From: Chloranthus sessilifolius
Lineage: Eukaryota > Streptophyta > Magnoliopsida > Chloranthales > Chloranthaceae
Direction of reading: 5' to 3'
NCBI GenBank assembly: GCA_021018995.1
Contig: CM037597.1
Span: 33,172,936 to 33,236,935, forward strand
DNA length: 64,000 nt
This document shows, in pieces, positions 49,180 through 59,559 of this stretch. A program made the translations under genes and the position numbers. A model generated the notes under the pieces. The model was not told the origin of the DNA, did not search any database, and was given only the letters and a program-made list of their open reading frames with translations. Within the stretch, counting starts at the first letter, position 1; each line of letters starts with the position of its first letter.

Positions 49180-50055
49180 TGAAATTTCGTTTATCAAAGG
49201 AATTTTATTGGCTATTCGATTAATTCTAATTAATCTAAATATTACACAATAACAACAATCACCACAACATAATATTTACATGGAAACCCAATCATTGGGA
49301 AAAATCACGGGATTGAAGTCCGCAAACCAAATCCACTATGAAATAAACAATTACAAGAAGTTTCGAATCACTACAAAAAACATGACTATTAGCGGCAGCC
49401 AAAAACTGCCGCTATTAACAAAAAACTGCCGCTAATACCCTTGCTGCTAATAGTCTTATTTTTTGTAGTGAATGATATACTGACACATGCACATACCCTA
49501 TCAAACCCCCAAGCAACTCAACTTCTCATTGCAAGTCACCTCCTTAGTTTCCAGATTTGAATGCTCTCCTCTATAGTTGATGAAAACACAACGATCCACC
49601 TTGAGATCTACAAGGCCATCAATCACACACCCTAATCACTAGGGTTCAACACACTCAACTCACTTGAGTAAATAGGAAGTAGAAAATGAAGAAGAAAGGG
49701 AACCTTTTGAATAAAACTGTTTTTGCAAATAAAAAAGTTTCAAAAGGTGAGAAGATGATGATTTTGGGATTTACTCTCACAGAGGAAGAATATGCCTTTG
49801 CTTGCTTACCTTTCCTCCCCTTTTCAAAAGCCTTTTATCAACACCCTAAATCCCCTCAGTCCGCAACACTCGGAAAAGTCCAAAAATCCCATCTTTTACA
49901 AAAGACCATGAGTGATGATGGTTGTCTCAAGGACAGAATTCAAGTAATGACAAGTTCTGGTCATTACTCGCTATTAGCAATGAGACAGCCCGCAGCAATA
50001 GCTCCCTGTGGACACACCCACAGCTCGTTGTTAACATCACTTTTGGTTATTTAAA
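49180..50055 (-). repeat. Copia 5' LTR, unit B (right border uncertain)
   Basis: Counterpart of 28495-29380, with the MITE at 49369-49470 and a shorter motif cluster near 49960-50032. Confidence 0.6.
49369..49470. mobile_element. 102-bp CACTA-type MITE (unit B)
   Basis: Same as 28684-28785: CACTACAAAAAA / TTTTTTGTAGTG ends with AAT on both sides. Confidence 0.88.
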
Positions 50056-50833
50056 AAAAAATTAAAAGAGGACTTTCAAGGTTTCAAATGCCAGTCAAGG
50101 ATATGTGATCGATAACCTTGATTAACCAAGACATAACCCATCAATCCTGACACACACATTTCCTAAGGGAGATCGACGTAGATTTTGGAGTAGAGTGCGA
50201 CAAAGAGGATCTAACACAACAACCCATCACAATGGCTTATTCATTGACCAAGAATAGAGGACCTAATCGCACTTTCCCGATAAAAAAGTTCTATGATTGC
50301 CTTCTCTATAATTTTCCAAGAACTGCACTAGAAACAAGGAACGACAAAGAGTTGTCTCGGGTACTGAAGCACCCAGAACCCCAACCAGCATGCAACTCCT
50401 TAATTTTTCCAAGCATGGACCAAGAAATATCGAAGGACCCTTAGGATCAAATTCCAGATGCCATGAGCAGATAATTGGGGGAACAAGAGCCTATGATGAT
50501 CAAGATTATTATGAACCTTGTGATAGTGTGGGACATGATCTCAAGATCTATTCTATGAATAATTGGATAGAAAAACAGTCCCCATCATTTGATTGAAGGC
50601 AGTCAACGATGTTAACAGTGAAATTATCGATTGCAGAGACCAAATCTTTGGTTGCAACCGGTTCCCTTTATTTTATTTTTTATTTTTTATTTTCTTAGAA
50701 GAGATGACGTGGGATCTCAATCCCAAAGTTCCCTAGAGGAAATACAATTGCTCATCAAAAGTCACCCCCAAAAAAGGCAGTATGAATGGAAAACCTTGTT
50801 GCATTCTTGACAGCCAACTTGTCCCACTGCCAA
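50056..50833. other. Flank between the copia LTR and the CACTA-like terminus, unit B
   Basis: Counterpart of 29381-30160. It contains the unrecognised 70-codon frame 50232-50444 (+). Confidence 0.4.
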
Positions 50834-51017
50834 CACTATGTGAAAAAGCCAAATAAACCACTGCCTTAAATAGTGGTTTTTTCAAAAACCACTGTCCTAA
50901 ACAGTTGTAAAAAAAGGAGTGGTCTTTTTTTACCACTATACAAGACAGTGGTTTATGAACTTCAACAACGACTGCTCTTAATAGTCATAGAAAAAACCAC
51001 TGCCAAAGGCAGTGGTT
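50834..51017 (+). mobile_element. CACTA-like terminus with subterminal hairpins (unit B)
   Basis: CACTATGTGAAAAAGCC at 50834, then inverted repeats 50857-51015 including the perfect arm pair CCACTGCC / GGCAGTGG. Here it adjoins the unique right flank with captured gene fragments, so this copy shows the original arrangement. Confidence 0.5.
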
Positions 51018-51840
51018 TTTTTATGCAAATTTAAAAAAAAAAAAATACTATTTTTTTTTTTTAAATTACGTCGACGATTTTTTATGCAATTTTTTTTATG
51101 TAAATTTTTTATGCTTTTTTTTTAATATAATTTTTTTATGCTTTTTTTAATGCAGTTTTTTTAATGCTTTTTTTAGTGCATTTTTTTTTATGTAAATTTT
51201 TTAATGCTTTAAAAAAAATTATATAAAAAAATAAAACTATTAATCTCATATTTCAACACATCCATTCAACTCAAATGCAAATCATTCAATGCCATTAATA
51301 AAAAAAAATAAATGCCCGATTCTTTTATTCAAACAAAAGGTTACATCTTAACCTATGATCCAACCTTTCAAATTTGCCAAATATTTTAAACTCTATATGC
51401 CCAATCCTTTTATTCAAACAAAAAGAAGAAGAAAAGAAAGAGAATTAACAATCTAACGATCCCATGGCCCATTTTCAAAATAAAAGAAAAATAAAAATAA
51501 ATTTGCTTCGCCTCTCTTGCCAAGTGTCCCCGTCTCCTAGTGATCCATTTGAGGTAAGCTTGAAATTGGAAATCTTCACCTGAAATAAAAAAGGAGAACA
51601 ACATTAAACTGAGATATTAATGACTTCCATCTAAGGAGTCCCCATCTAATAGGCCAGATTGAAAATATTGACCTGTTATATAAATAGGTTGTATTCACGT
51701 TAGCCTAAACCCGACCCGAACCCAACCTGGTACCTATTTGCTACACAATATATAGGTATATCATTTTTTTAACAGGTTGGGGTCCAAAACTGAAAATGCA
51801 ATTAAACCTATGAATCAAGAATGAGTGTACAAAAAGTACA
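51018..51840. other. T-rich stretch and flank, unit B
   Basis: Counterpart of 30346-31167. No gene was seen. Confidence 0.5.
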
Positions 51841-53054
51841 TGATCCTAATAAATACATTTGATAAAACCGTCCCTATATAGAACACATAGATAGGATCCA
51901 AGGGTACATATTCGACATTAGCAACATCCTTGAAAATACAAGAATAAGCAGGCAGATACATCCGAGGCTCAACCCAAATGCAAGGGCCAGTTTGTGGCTT
52001 CTAGGTCAGCCCGAAGGTTGAGAACCTAAAGAAACATAAACAGTGGGGAGTGAGGATCAAAGAAAGGAAGGAATCTACGTCAAAACAATGAAAAAAGAAC
52101 TTAGCGTGGACACGAATGATAGAAATATTAGCAAGAGAAATGAATAGTAAAAAACCAATGATTGTTTGGTGAATTAAAATTTTTAATTGAGGAAAAATAA
52201 TTAATAATTGTCAAGAGAGAAATATCATAAAAGATTCATTTTTTAGCTTAACCAAAAATAAAAAGTTTTAGAGATTCTAATCATTGAAAAATAGGCCAGT
52301 GTCGTACATCATTGATTATTCCTGCTTAGGTCTCTACCCCGCCCACCCCTCCCAACACCACGAATATGACCAACACTACGTAACAACCTTTTTTTAACAT
52401 GACATGATCAGTGTTACATAAACAGTTACGCAGGTGCCAACTGCCAAGCCGCAAACTAAGCCATTGAATAATATGAATAGTTCAATATGGCTTCTTTAAC
52501 AGTAGAAAAACTGGTGTGCTAGTGCATTGGTGATGCCTAAAGGATGTTAAGTATCTGTTTGAGTCGATCAAATTCGGTGTTTATGTGATTTTCTATCAAC
52601 TTGCTGACTTTCAAGATTGGCACGAATGAGAGCAAAATCGAGTCAATCCATACAAAGAAGCCTTGATAAAACTATATGGAAACAATAAGCCATGCTTTTG
52701 TTTTTGAGATTGAAAACTTATAGCATAATGCTAGAATTACCTTCCGGTCTTTTTTTTTTCTTTTCTGTTTAATCACTTCTGAGGGCCATTCACTAACCAA
52801 CAACTGGATCTTAATAAAAATTTTGGACCTTGCCAGCTCGACAAGGCTCTGCTAACCACAGAGATTAGTGCATTATTCTCATGCTCCAACAATAATTTTA
52901 TATTGTCAAATTAGTTCAAAAAATTGAGACCAACCTAGAAAAAAAAGCCATAAAATTACACTGAACTACTGTAGGCTAGGCACATTAAAATGCATCCTAG
53001 GTACCATGGTGTAAACTTTAAAATAAATAAAAAACTATATTAGTAAAAAGTGAC
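51841..53054. other. Single-copy AT-rich sequence, nothing recognised
   Basis: First sequence beyond the duplication. I checked both strands for domain-like peptides and splice-bounded exons and saw nothing I can name. A minus-strand stretch near 52870-52800 (LLEHENNALISVV-like) looks exon-like but was not identified. Confidence 0.4.
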
Positions 53055-53150
53055 CTGTGCATCAGCCCCTAAAGAGAGTAGTACATTCATGTACTGTGAA
53101 AATGCAAGGCTTGTGATTCTCTTTTGGTGACCCTTGAGCTTGGTTTAAAC
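53055..53150 (-). pseudogene. TPL/TPR-like: TOPLESS/TPR WD40 exon fragment
   Basis: A 96-bp minus-strand block bounded by a TTTGCAG acceptor at 53151 and a CAG|GT donor at 53055 encodes TKLKGHQKRITSLAF then NVLLSLGADAQ. This matches a WD40 repeat of the TOPLESS co-repressor family (known form KLKGHQKRITGLAFS..LNVLVSSGADAQ). The second codon is a stop (TAA where Lys is expected) and no neighbouring TPL exons are present, so it is an isolated captured exon, not a gene. In the intact protein the WD40 propellers take part in transcriptional repression complexes. Identification is from memory of the family. Confidence 0.75.
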
Positions 53151-53395
53151 CTGCAAACATGGAAATAAAAGAAGTTGAATAAATCAAGATAGCAACCAAG
53201 TGAATGACTTTAGTGTAGATAGCCCAAAACAATAAAAAATGGAAGCACAAGAGATAAATCCGGGTTCTCACAGTAGGATTGGTAAAATGGGCTCTTCACT
53301 TTTACAGAGTGGTATTAGTTGTATTTTCTATAATTACCGGTCAGTACTATTACTCAATCATATTTATTTCACCCAACATTTCATGTAGTTATGTT

Positions 53396-53531
53396 GATAA
53401 CCTAAAATGTATGCCACATCTCTTTTCTCACCATCGGGCGCACCATCACAGACAACCAAGTCTGATAACCTAAAATGTATGCCACATCTCTTTTCTCACC
53501 ATCGGGAGCACCATCACAGACAACCAAGTCA
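53396..53531. repeat. 68-bp tandem duplication across the FtsJ exon donor
   Basis: Two units, 53396-53463 and 53464-53531, are nearly identical. Each starts GATAACCTAAAATG and ends CAACCAAGTC. The unit covers the last part of the exon at 53500-53560 and the intron start, giving two candidate splice donors. Confidence 0.9.
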
Positions 53532-53560
53532 GCTTTGCATCCATCAAAATGTTTGATGAC
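53500..53560 (-). pseudogene. TRM7-like: TRM7/FtsJ-like 2'-O-methyltransferase exon fragment
   Basis: A minus-strand exon bounded by TATCAG (acceptor) and G|GTGAG (donor) encodes VIKHFDGCKADLVVCDGAPD. The D-L-V-V-C-D-G-A-P-D block is the conserved SAM-proximal strand and catalytic Asp region of FtsJ-family RNA 2'-O-methyltransferases of the TRM7 type, which modify the tRNA anticodon loop. Only this exon is present, and part of it is repeated in tandem downstream. No other FtsJ exon was found near it, so this is a fragment. Confidence 0.8.
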
Positions 53561-53664
53561 CTGATAGACATCCAACAAGAATTAAATATATGTGTTATGC
53601 AATTGCTATTAAACAATTATTGCTCTTCACAGGAAAATATATAATCTACAATCCAAAGATATAC

Positions 53665-53695
53665 AAAATACACACACACACATATATATACATCA
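53665..53695. repeat. CA/TA microsatellite in the captured-fragment region
   Basis: Run of ATACACACACACACATATAT, a simple repeat. Confidence 0.8.
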
Positions 53696-53701
53696 CTCAC
53701 T

Positions 53702-54381
53702 TAGTTGAGCTTCCAGCCTTCTGCACGCTAGATCTGAAGAGTCCGAAGAATAATACCAATGTATATTAGCAAAAAGGAGTTTATGTTAGAGAATATCCAT
53801 ATGCCGAAAACTTCTTTATACTGATTGCTAAAAAAATCTAAAGAGCCAGAGATCACGATGGGAGCATTATTTCTTGCCTATAAAACAAAAAACAAACCAT
53901 AATCAGCACACTTAAAAGGCAAGTAGTACTAGGAGATTTTCTATAAAGCAGCAAACAATTAGTATTGTTACCAGAGTCTACCAATTCATTTATGCAAATC
54001 ATTGTAGCATAGTTAGTTTTCTAACAACTTTTATGATAAAAGATCAGATTACCTGAACAATAGAAACTAAGGAAATCGCAGGTCCTGTAAGAGATGGAGG
54101 ACTAGACAATTTCATCTTTGGGTTTCCCGAATAGACTGAAGGAGAGGCAGAGAGAACTTTCAAAACCTACGTAATAGTGTATAACACGTGAACAAGCAAT
54201 TGAAAGTGCTATATAGCATTACAACATAGGAAACTAGTGAAATCAATTGAGATAATTATAGCATTGACCTAAACAGGCTTTAAAGAACTTTCAGGTCAAA
54301 GAAAAATAAATTACCAAAAAAACTTACCAGGTTATTTGTAGCATTTAAGAAATGACGTATTCCTCGAAAAAGTACAGGGGG
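53702..54381 (-). pseudogene. OST48-like: OST48 (DDOST) multi-exon fragment
   Basis: Consecutive minus-strand exons match the 48-kDa subunit of oligosaccharyltransferase, which N-glycosylates proteins in the ER. Exon 54381-54328 gives PPVLFRGIRHFLNATNNL. Exon 54166-54053 gives [17 protein letters not shown] then [19 protein letters not shown]. Exon 53877-53822 gives ARNNAPIVISGSLDFFSN. A piece at about 53736-53703 gives SSVQKAGSST. Introns keep GT-AG borders (CTG|GTAAG, CAG|GTAATC), so the capture was at DNA level, not a processed copy. The start and end of the gene are missing. It is a partial pseudogene. Confidence 0.85.
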
Positions 54382-55032
54382 CTGTGAACATAAATAATTG
54401 TATCTATCACTATTTCTAATTCACACAAAAAATTATCTAAAGACAAACACCTCAAAAACTCATAAAGAGACTTGTAATGTACAATCCCACAAGGTTTTCA
54501 AGTATAATATAAATTTTTTTGTGATATTATTAGTCAAATAATCTCTCCAAGCTGACAAAAAGTTTAAAGCCAGAGCAGTATAATGGATACAACTTTGAGT
54601 ATTATCTACACGAGGCTTGGTAATTTGGAAACCTCAGCATCTGGATATATTACCACGCAATACGTGCTTTTCCATAAAACGAAGCCTAGTAATTCCAACG
54701 AAATCATAATAGTGGTGGTGCTGCAATAGGAGCACATGCTTCAAACATATATAGTTAGCAAAAGGCCTAACTTAGAAACAAGTATCATTGTGAATTGGAG
54801 AATTACCCTAGAGACTTAACTCTTCTTCTTTGAATAGACAAAAAGACTATAATTTCATTATAAATGAAACTTACAGCAGATCAAATAAGCGGAGTGAGAA
54901 ACTCTACAACAAAGGGGGAAAAAAAGAAACAGAAAAATATAATACAAGGAGAGGAGAAAAAATTGAAAAATAAAATAAATAAAGACAGAATGCATGGAAA
55001 GTGGGACTGAAGACTACAAGTCCGACCCACAT
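54382..55032. other. Single-copy sequence before element 3, nothing recognised
   Basis: AT-rich, with short exon-like frames on the minus strand (54720-54600) that I could not name. It becomes A-rich towards the LTR at 55033. Confidence 0.4.
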
Positions 55033-55574
55033 TATCACAGCCCGTATTTCTGCACCCAGAAATCCATGCCATCAGGATCATGCTCTGGATGATCCTTGGG
55101 ACAAATCACAGAGTGTCTGCTCGTATAGCAGAAATCAAAGCAGACACCGTCCAGCAGTGGCAGATCGAATCATCATATATGGCTTTAAAAGAAAGAAAAA
55201 TCAACAATGCATATCTATAAAAATAAAAGAATATACATCCTCAAAAAAGAACCAAGAAGAACCACTGGTGATGGACATCCATCACCCAAAATAATGGTTC
55301 CTAATAGTGGTTCCTGTAGAATGTATAATAATACAAGTAATACAACATCTATAATAATAAGTACAGACGGTGGCCACTAGGCACTCAATAATCCAGAGTA
55401 TTGTAAACAAAAATCCAAAATATAAGACTAATATACCCAGGCTAAGGGTAAAACTCACCCGCCTAGTTATCAGTCTCCTCGTCCTCGGCCTTGGCCTCTG
55501 TCTCTAGCTGGTAGTCCGGGTCGCTCTCGGTACCGGGAGCCCTAGCCTCAGAACCTATAATTGTTATAGAAAAT

Positions 55575-55610
55575 AGGGTGAGCTACATCTAAGCTTAGTA
55601 GAAGAATCTA
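55575..55610 (-). other. Conserved LTR box (R/U5-like) of element 3
   Basis: On the minus strand CTACTAAGCTTAGATGTAGC then TCACCC matches CTGAGCTTAGATGTAGCTCA in element 1 (5215-5170) and CTGAACTTAGATGTTAGCTC in element 2 (21178-21200). In elements 1 and 2 it is followed by TATACGTCACAGGTA. Confidence 0.7.
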
Positions 55611-56364
55611 AACTAAAATTATACTTAAAATGTAAGACATGATTTGCAGGTAGTATCTCAAAGCAGAAAATGCAGACAGGACAATTTAGATGACATGTAC
55701 TGAGTTTTCAAAGCACAGAACAGATGTTATTAGTATATAATTTTTTACTTAAATCATGCATAGTTCTAACTTAAGAAACTCCCGTGAATATATAACACGT
55801 GGTAATCATGTGTATGCCGATAGGAAACCCCAACCAAACGTCGTTCATATGAACAATTTTCAGAGTGCAACAATGCCTCATCTATGGAGTGCAATTGTGC
55901 CGAGGGATTATCAAAGTAGATGCACGATAATGCCAGGGCATGAATATACTACCAAGTCAGTGGGGATCATCTGGATTAAATATTTAAAATCAAATACACA
56001 CATATGCCCTCAAGATTCCGACATCAGGACAGATAGCAGAAATCAGAAACATGCATTAGAAGACAGAATTCAGAATGCAGGAAATTAGAAATGACAGAGG
56101 TTTATTGATATGCCACATGCTTTTAAAATGGAAATAAGCGTACAGATGTGAAAAAACCATGAAATCATATTCAGATACATTTTTGAGTTGGATTTCCCCT
56201 ACCTTAGATCAGACCACTTTCTAAGCAAATCCAAAGCTTTTCAAAGCATCATGGTCTGATCCTAAACCACAGACATAGTACACTAAGTGTCAGACATGTC
56301 AGGATACTAACTGGCACAGTGCCTAGTAGTGTTTTGTCCACAAAACTAAAACAACAGAAAAATA

Positions 56365-56965
56365 GGATGATTGATCAGCTAATGTCCTTGCTTGATCGAT
56401 CAATCCCACTCCTTGATCGATCAATGACCTCATTGATCGATCAACCTCTCAAATAACTCACAGGTGACAAAGGAAAATTGATCAATCAATATCCTTGATT
56501 GATCGATCAATCTTCAACCTTGATCGATCAATGCTTCATTTGATCGATCAATAGCCTCCTATACCTCATATTTAACAGAGGAAAATTGATCGATCAACAC
56601 CTTAGTTTGATCGATCAATCCATCCCATTGATCGATCAATCTTCCCATTGATCGATCAATCAATTAAAACTCAAATTTCCCTCTTCCTGTTCTCACACTA
56701 TTCTTATACAATTTAATCGATCAATGTCCAAATTGATTGATCAATCCTTGCCATTGATCAATCAATCTTTGATCAGTCACCTCAGTGTGATCAATCAACA
56801 TCCCATATTGATCGATCAATACTAAATTTGATTGTTCAATGCCCATCGGGCATTGAATTTCCAGAAACTACTCGACTGTTCCCATTAACTCTTTATACGA
56901 ATTGATCTATCAATCCCGGTATTGATCGATCAATTCCCTGCCTTGATCGATCAATAATGACAGTT
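56365..56965. repeat. TTGATCGATCAA palindrome array in the element 3 LTR
   Basis: About 20 copies or near copies of the 12-bp perfect palindrome TTGATCGATCAA lie in 600 bp at roughly 20-35 bp spacing, a dozen of them exact. Spacer sequence is unique, so this is not a simple satellite. It sits upstream, in sense, of the presumed LTR promoter. Confidence 0.95.
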
Positions 56966-57703
56966 CTCTGTCATTAATGGCGGTCACTTGTTTTGACCCA
57001 TTTTTACCATTGATATTTAATGGTTTCCAACAACCATTCGCACCCCTCCTTCTTACACATTTATGAGGCTTTAACCTCCACACTTTTAATCTTAAAGCTT
57101 ACCTCTTTGAAGCCCCTTTTGGGTTCTCGGCAAACGCGATCCGAAGAGGGTTTTAGATCTAAAATTTCAGGATTCATCGCTTTTGTAACCCGGAATAGCA
57201 GGTGCTTGGCTCTATTTCAACACGTAGCGATAGCACGCATTCTCGCATGAAAACTTGAAGTAACGACGTCGATTCCACCCTCTCAATCAATCAACCATTA
57301 ACCTAGTTTCTCCTAGAGCTGTGGTTCCTCAAGGAAATGGCTTCAATCCCTAACCTCTAGCCATGGATTTCCAAAAACAAGAAGGTGGAGATGGAGATAG
57401 GTATCCCAAACCTTCTTCCTTCCCTTATAAGCTAAGAAAATGAAATATCTTTGATATTTCCATTTTCTTTCCAAGCTAGGCTCCGGTGTGAAGCACACAC
57501 ACGACCCCTTCGGCGTACCATGCCTCATAAAGGGTCTACTAAACTCGGACTCACACGAGAAGTCACACATGACTTCACCTTGCCAATGATTAATATTATT
57601 TCCAATAATATTAATTTAAAATTTTTTAATTTATCTCGATTTATGTGTCGAGCACACATATCGAAGTAGTCGAGTTCTTGTTCAAAATTTTAGGGTCGTT
57701 ACA

Positions 57704-57740
57704 TTATTCCCCCCTTAAGAATTTTCTTCCTCGAAAATGT
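57704..57740 (-). other. Element 3 polypurine tract
   Basis: The minus strand reads TTTTCGAGGAAGAAAATTCT then TAAGGGGGGAATAA directly before the LTR, a strong G-run plus-strand primer typical of Tekay/Del elements. Confidence 0.9.
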
Positions 57741-57899
57741 TAGGAGTGGTGGTCAGATGAATAGGGTGTTCCCTAAAGCTAACAGAACGAGCAAGGTAAT
57801 ATATCATGCAAAAGACAAAGATGCATGAAGAACATAATGTATATGGAAAGCAGAAGAAAATACATATACATATATAAATATTGACAAATACATATAATA

Positions 57900-59343
57900 G
57901 CATAGTAGGTACCTGCCGGGATGTCGGAAGGTCCGGTCTCGTTAGGGCCAGGTTTGCTGGGGTGAGATGGCTGAGTATTATAGTTCTGAGGATCCATGGT
58001 ATGTTGACGTGCATGAGTGATCATTGGCGTCGTCTTGGTGGCGTACAAGTGCTGCATCACGAGTTCGTGCATGCCCTCATGGTAATCCAGCATGCGATGA
58101 ACCTGACGCTGAAACTCCTCCATCCCGTCCAGCCGCTCGTGGATACGTCGGTTGCCCTCAATGAGCCCACGAAGCATCGCTTCCATGTCCATGGTGGAAG
58201 GAGCAGGTCCACGCGACATAGAGGGATGAGCAGGTCGGCGAATAGGGGTCGGTCGAGGAGATTCCGCCGGTCGAGGTGGTTGATCAGGCTGGGCCTCCCT
58301 CTCACCAGGAACTCTCTCAGGCTCCTCGGTGCCCTCCTTAATAGCAGGCTCGATGGCTCTGCATCCTTCAAAACTGAAGGAACCTCCTCCTCGGGTAACT
58401 GTTTGACCAAAAGGTTATAACTCTTGGTCCAGTCATTTAATCGAAACACCTTCGTGGTATTGGTCATTTCGAGGCTCACCAGGAGCCAAACAATACTGCT
58501 CTCGCAATGCAATATAATGCTCCACCATTTTTGTGATCAGGCGGGCATAGGGTATCTGTTTCTTGGAAGCGGCCTTGGTTTTCTCGGACATCAGGTCCCT
58601 GGCGTTTATTAGGCCATCTATGACCAATTCCACAACAGAGAACGAACGGTTCTCAAAAGCTAAAATGAGCGCCTGTTGCATGATGCCATTTCGCGCGGAC
58701 TTGTGTAGAAATGGGTTGAGGGTACACTTGATATATGTATCAAGCATCCACAACCAGTCAGGGAGTTGGGCTCGCGTGATGGATTGCCCTAATCCATGCT
58801 GACCCTGGGTCCGTTTGGTGACCACGTCGAGAAACGGAACGTCGTTGATGTAGGGTGGTGCTAAGCCACAGGTCTTAACGTACACCGAAGAGCACTACGG
58901 GGCAGCCGTGACATGGAACTGGTTGAATTTATAGTCAAACCCGTCAATCTAGGTGACGAGTCAGTGTCGGCTATCGCCCCAATGGAGATTCTGGAAAAAA
59001 AGCTACACGATACAAGGACAATAGTGATCGTGAAATGGCTCGAGTAAGGGTTTCAACCCTAGCTTTATGATGTAATCGATGGCCCAAGTCATCTCGAGCT
59101 GATCCTCAAAAAGCGTAGAGGCAAAAACATACTAGGGAAGGAAAGTCTTGGAAGCCCACCACTCATTTGGGACTTCACGGTGGATTTAGGGCTGTGGGGG
59201 GTTCGGAACGGGTGGAACCATGTCCTCAACAGGTGCCACTGGTGGCACGATGGGTTGGGCAATGGGTTCGGGTGGTGGTACGGAAGGACGAACCCGGGAT
59301 GTAGGGATCTTACGCGATGCATTTTTGGTGCGCAGCCCCATAG
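57900..59343 (-). pseudogene. Element 3 accessory ORF between pol and 3' LTR
   Basis: Sense-oriented extra gene after pol. It begins MGLRTKNASRKIPTSR at 59343, basic and then proline-rich. The centre (58885-58433) has THSITR-like residues, LPDWLWMLDTYIKCTLNPF, HKSARNGIMQQAL, VIDGLINARDLM and KKQIPYARLI..MVEHYIALRE. The C-terminal part (58219-57900) is coiled-coil-like (GNRRIHERLDGMEEFQRQVH). The centre resembles the 'putative plant transposon protein' domain seen in accessory ORFs of plant LTR elements; this is from memory. I saw no membrane segment, which argues against an envelope. Broken in several places. Confidence 0.7.
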
Positions 59344-59559
59344 CGTAAAATACCTCAAAATTTGATACAAAAACCCAAAAGAAGAAAAAGGATAGGGTTT
59401 ACCGATTTGACCGTGTGAAATTCGAGTTAAATACGCATAAGAAGGAGCTCAGGTAGCGAGAAATTCATCGGAAGGTAGCTTGAACACAAGGAAGCCAAAA
59501 CCCTTTTTGAATGATCAAGCGTCTCCGTGCAAATGAGATTTAAAAAACCCCAGTTGTTA
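59344..59559 (-). promoter_or_regulatory. Pyrimidine-rich leader before the accessory ORF
   Basis: On the minus strand the 200 bp before the ORF start carry CTATCCTTTTTCTTCTTTTG and CTACCTGAGCTCCTTCTTAT, like a plant 5' leader. With the motif array upstream this suggests a separate internal promoter for the accessory ORF. No clear TATA box was pinned down. Confidence 0.35.

Larger units (their letters stand above)
31168..51840. repeat. Tandem duplication unit B (~20.67 kb)
   Basis: The second copy starts mid-repeat at CTAACTCAATATATC, directly after the AAAAGTACA that ends unit A, and ends at AAAAAGTACA before single-copy TGATCCTAAT at 51841. At most one or two bases are shared at the junction, which points to an end-joining or replication-based event rather than LTR recombination. 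Confidence 0.95.
55033..57703 (-). repeat. Element 3 3' LTR
   Basis: The plus-strand right end is GGGTCGTTACA at 57703, next to the polypurine tract. The left end is placed at about 55033 by similarity of TATCACAGCCCG to the ends of the element 1 LTR (TGTGACAGCCCG). Length is about 2.67 kb. It contains the TTGATCGATCAA array (56365-56965) and the conserved box TGAGCTACATCTAAGCTTAG (55580-55600). Confidence 0.85.

Noticed and set aside
53702-54381. Intact OST48 host gene
   Set aside because: Only a few internal exons are present. The N-terminal exons, the membrane anchor exon and the C-terminus are missing, and TPL and FtsJ exons follow instead.
57881-58420. 179-codon plus-strand ORF, the second-longest open frame in the window
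   Set aside because: It is antisense to the accessory ORF of element 3 and its content (Arg/Ser/Leu-rich) is what the reverse complement of that coding region would give.
57900-59343. Envelope gene of element 3
   Set aside because: No signal peptide or membrane segment is visible. The content is hydrophilic with coiled-coil character.
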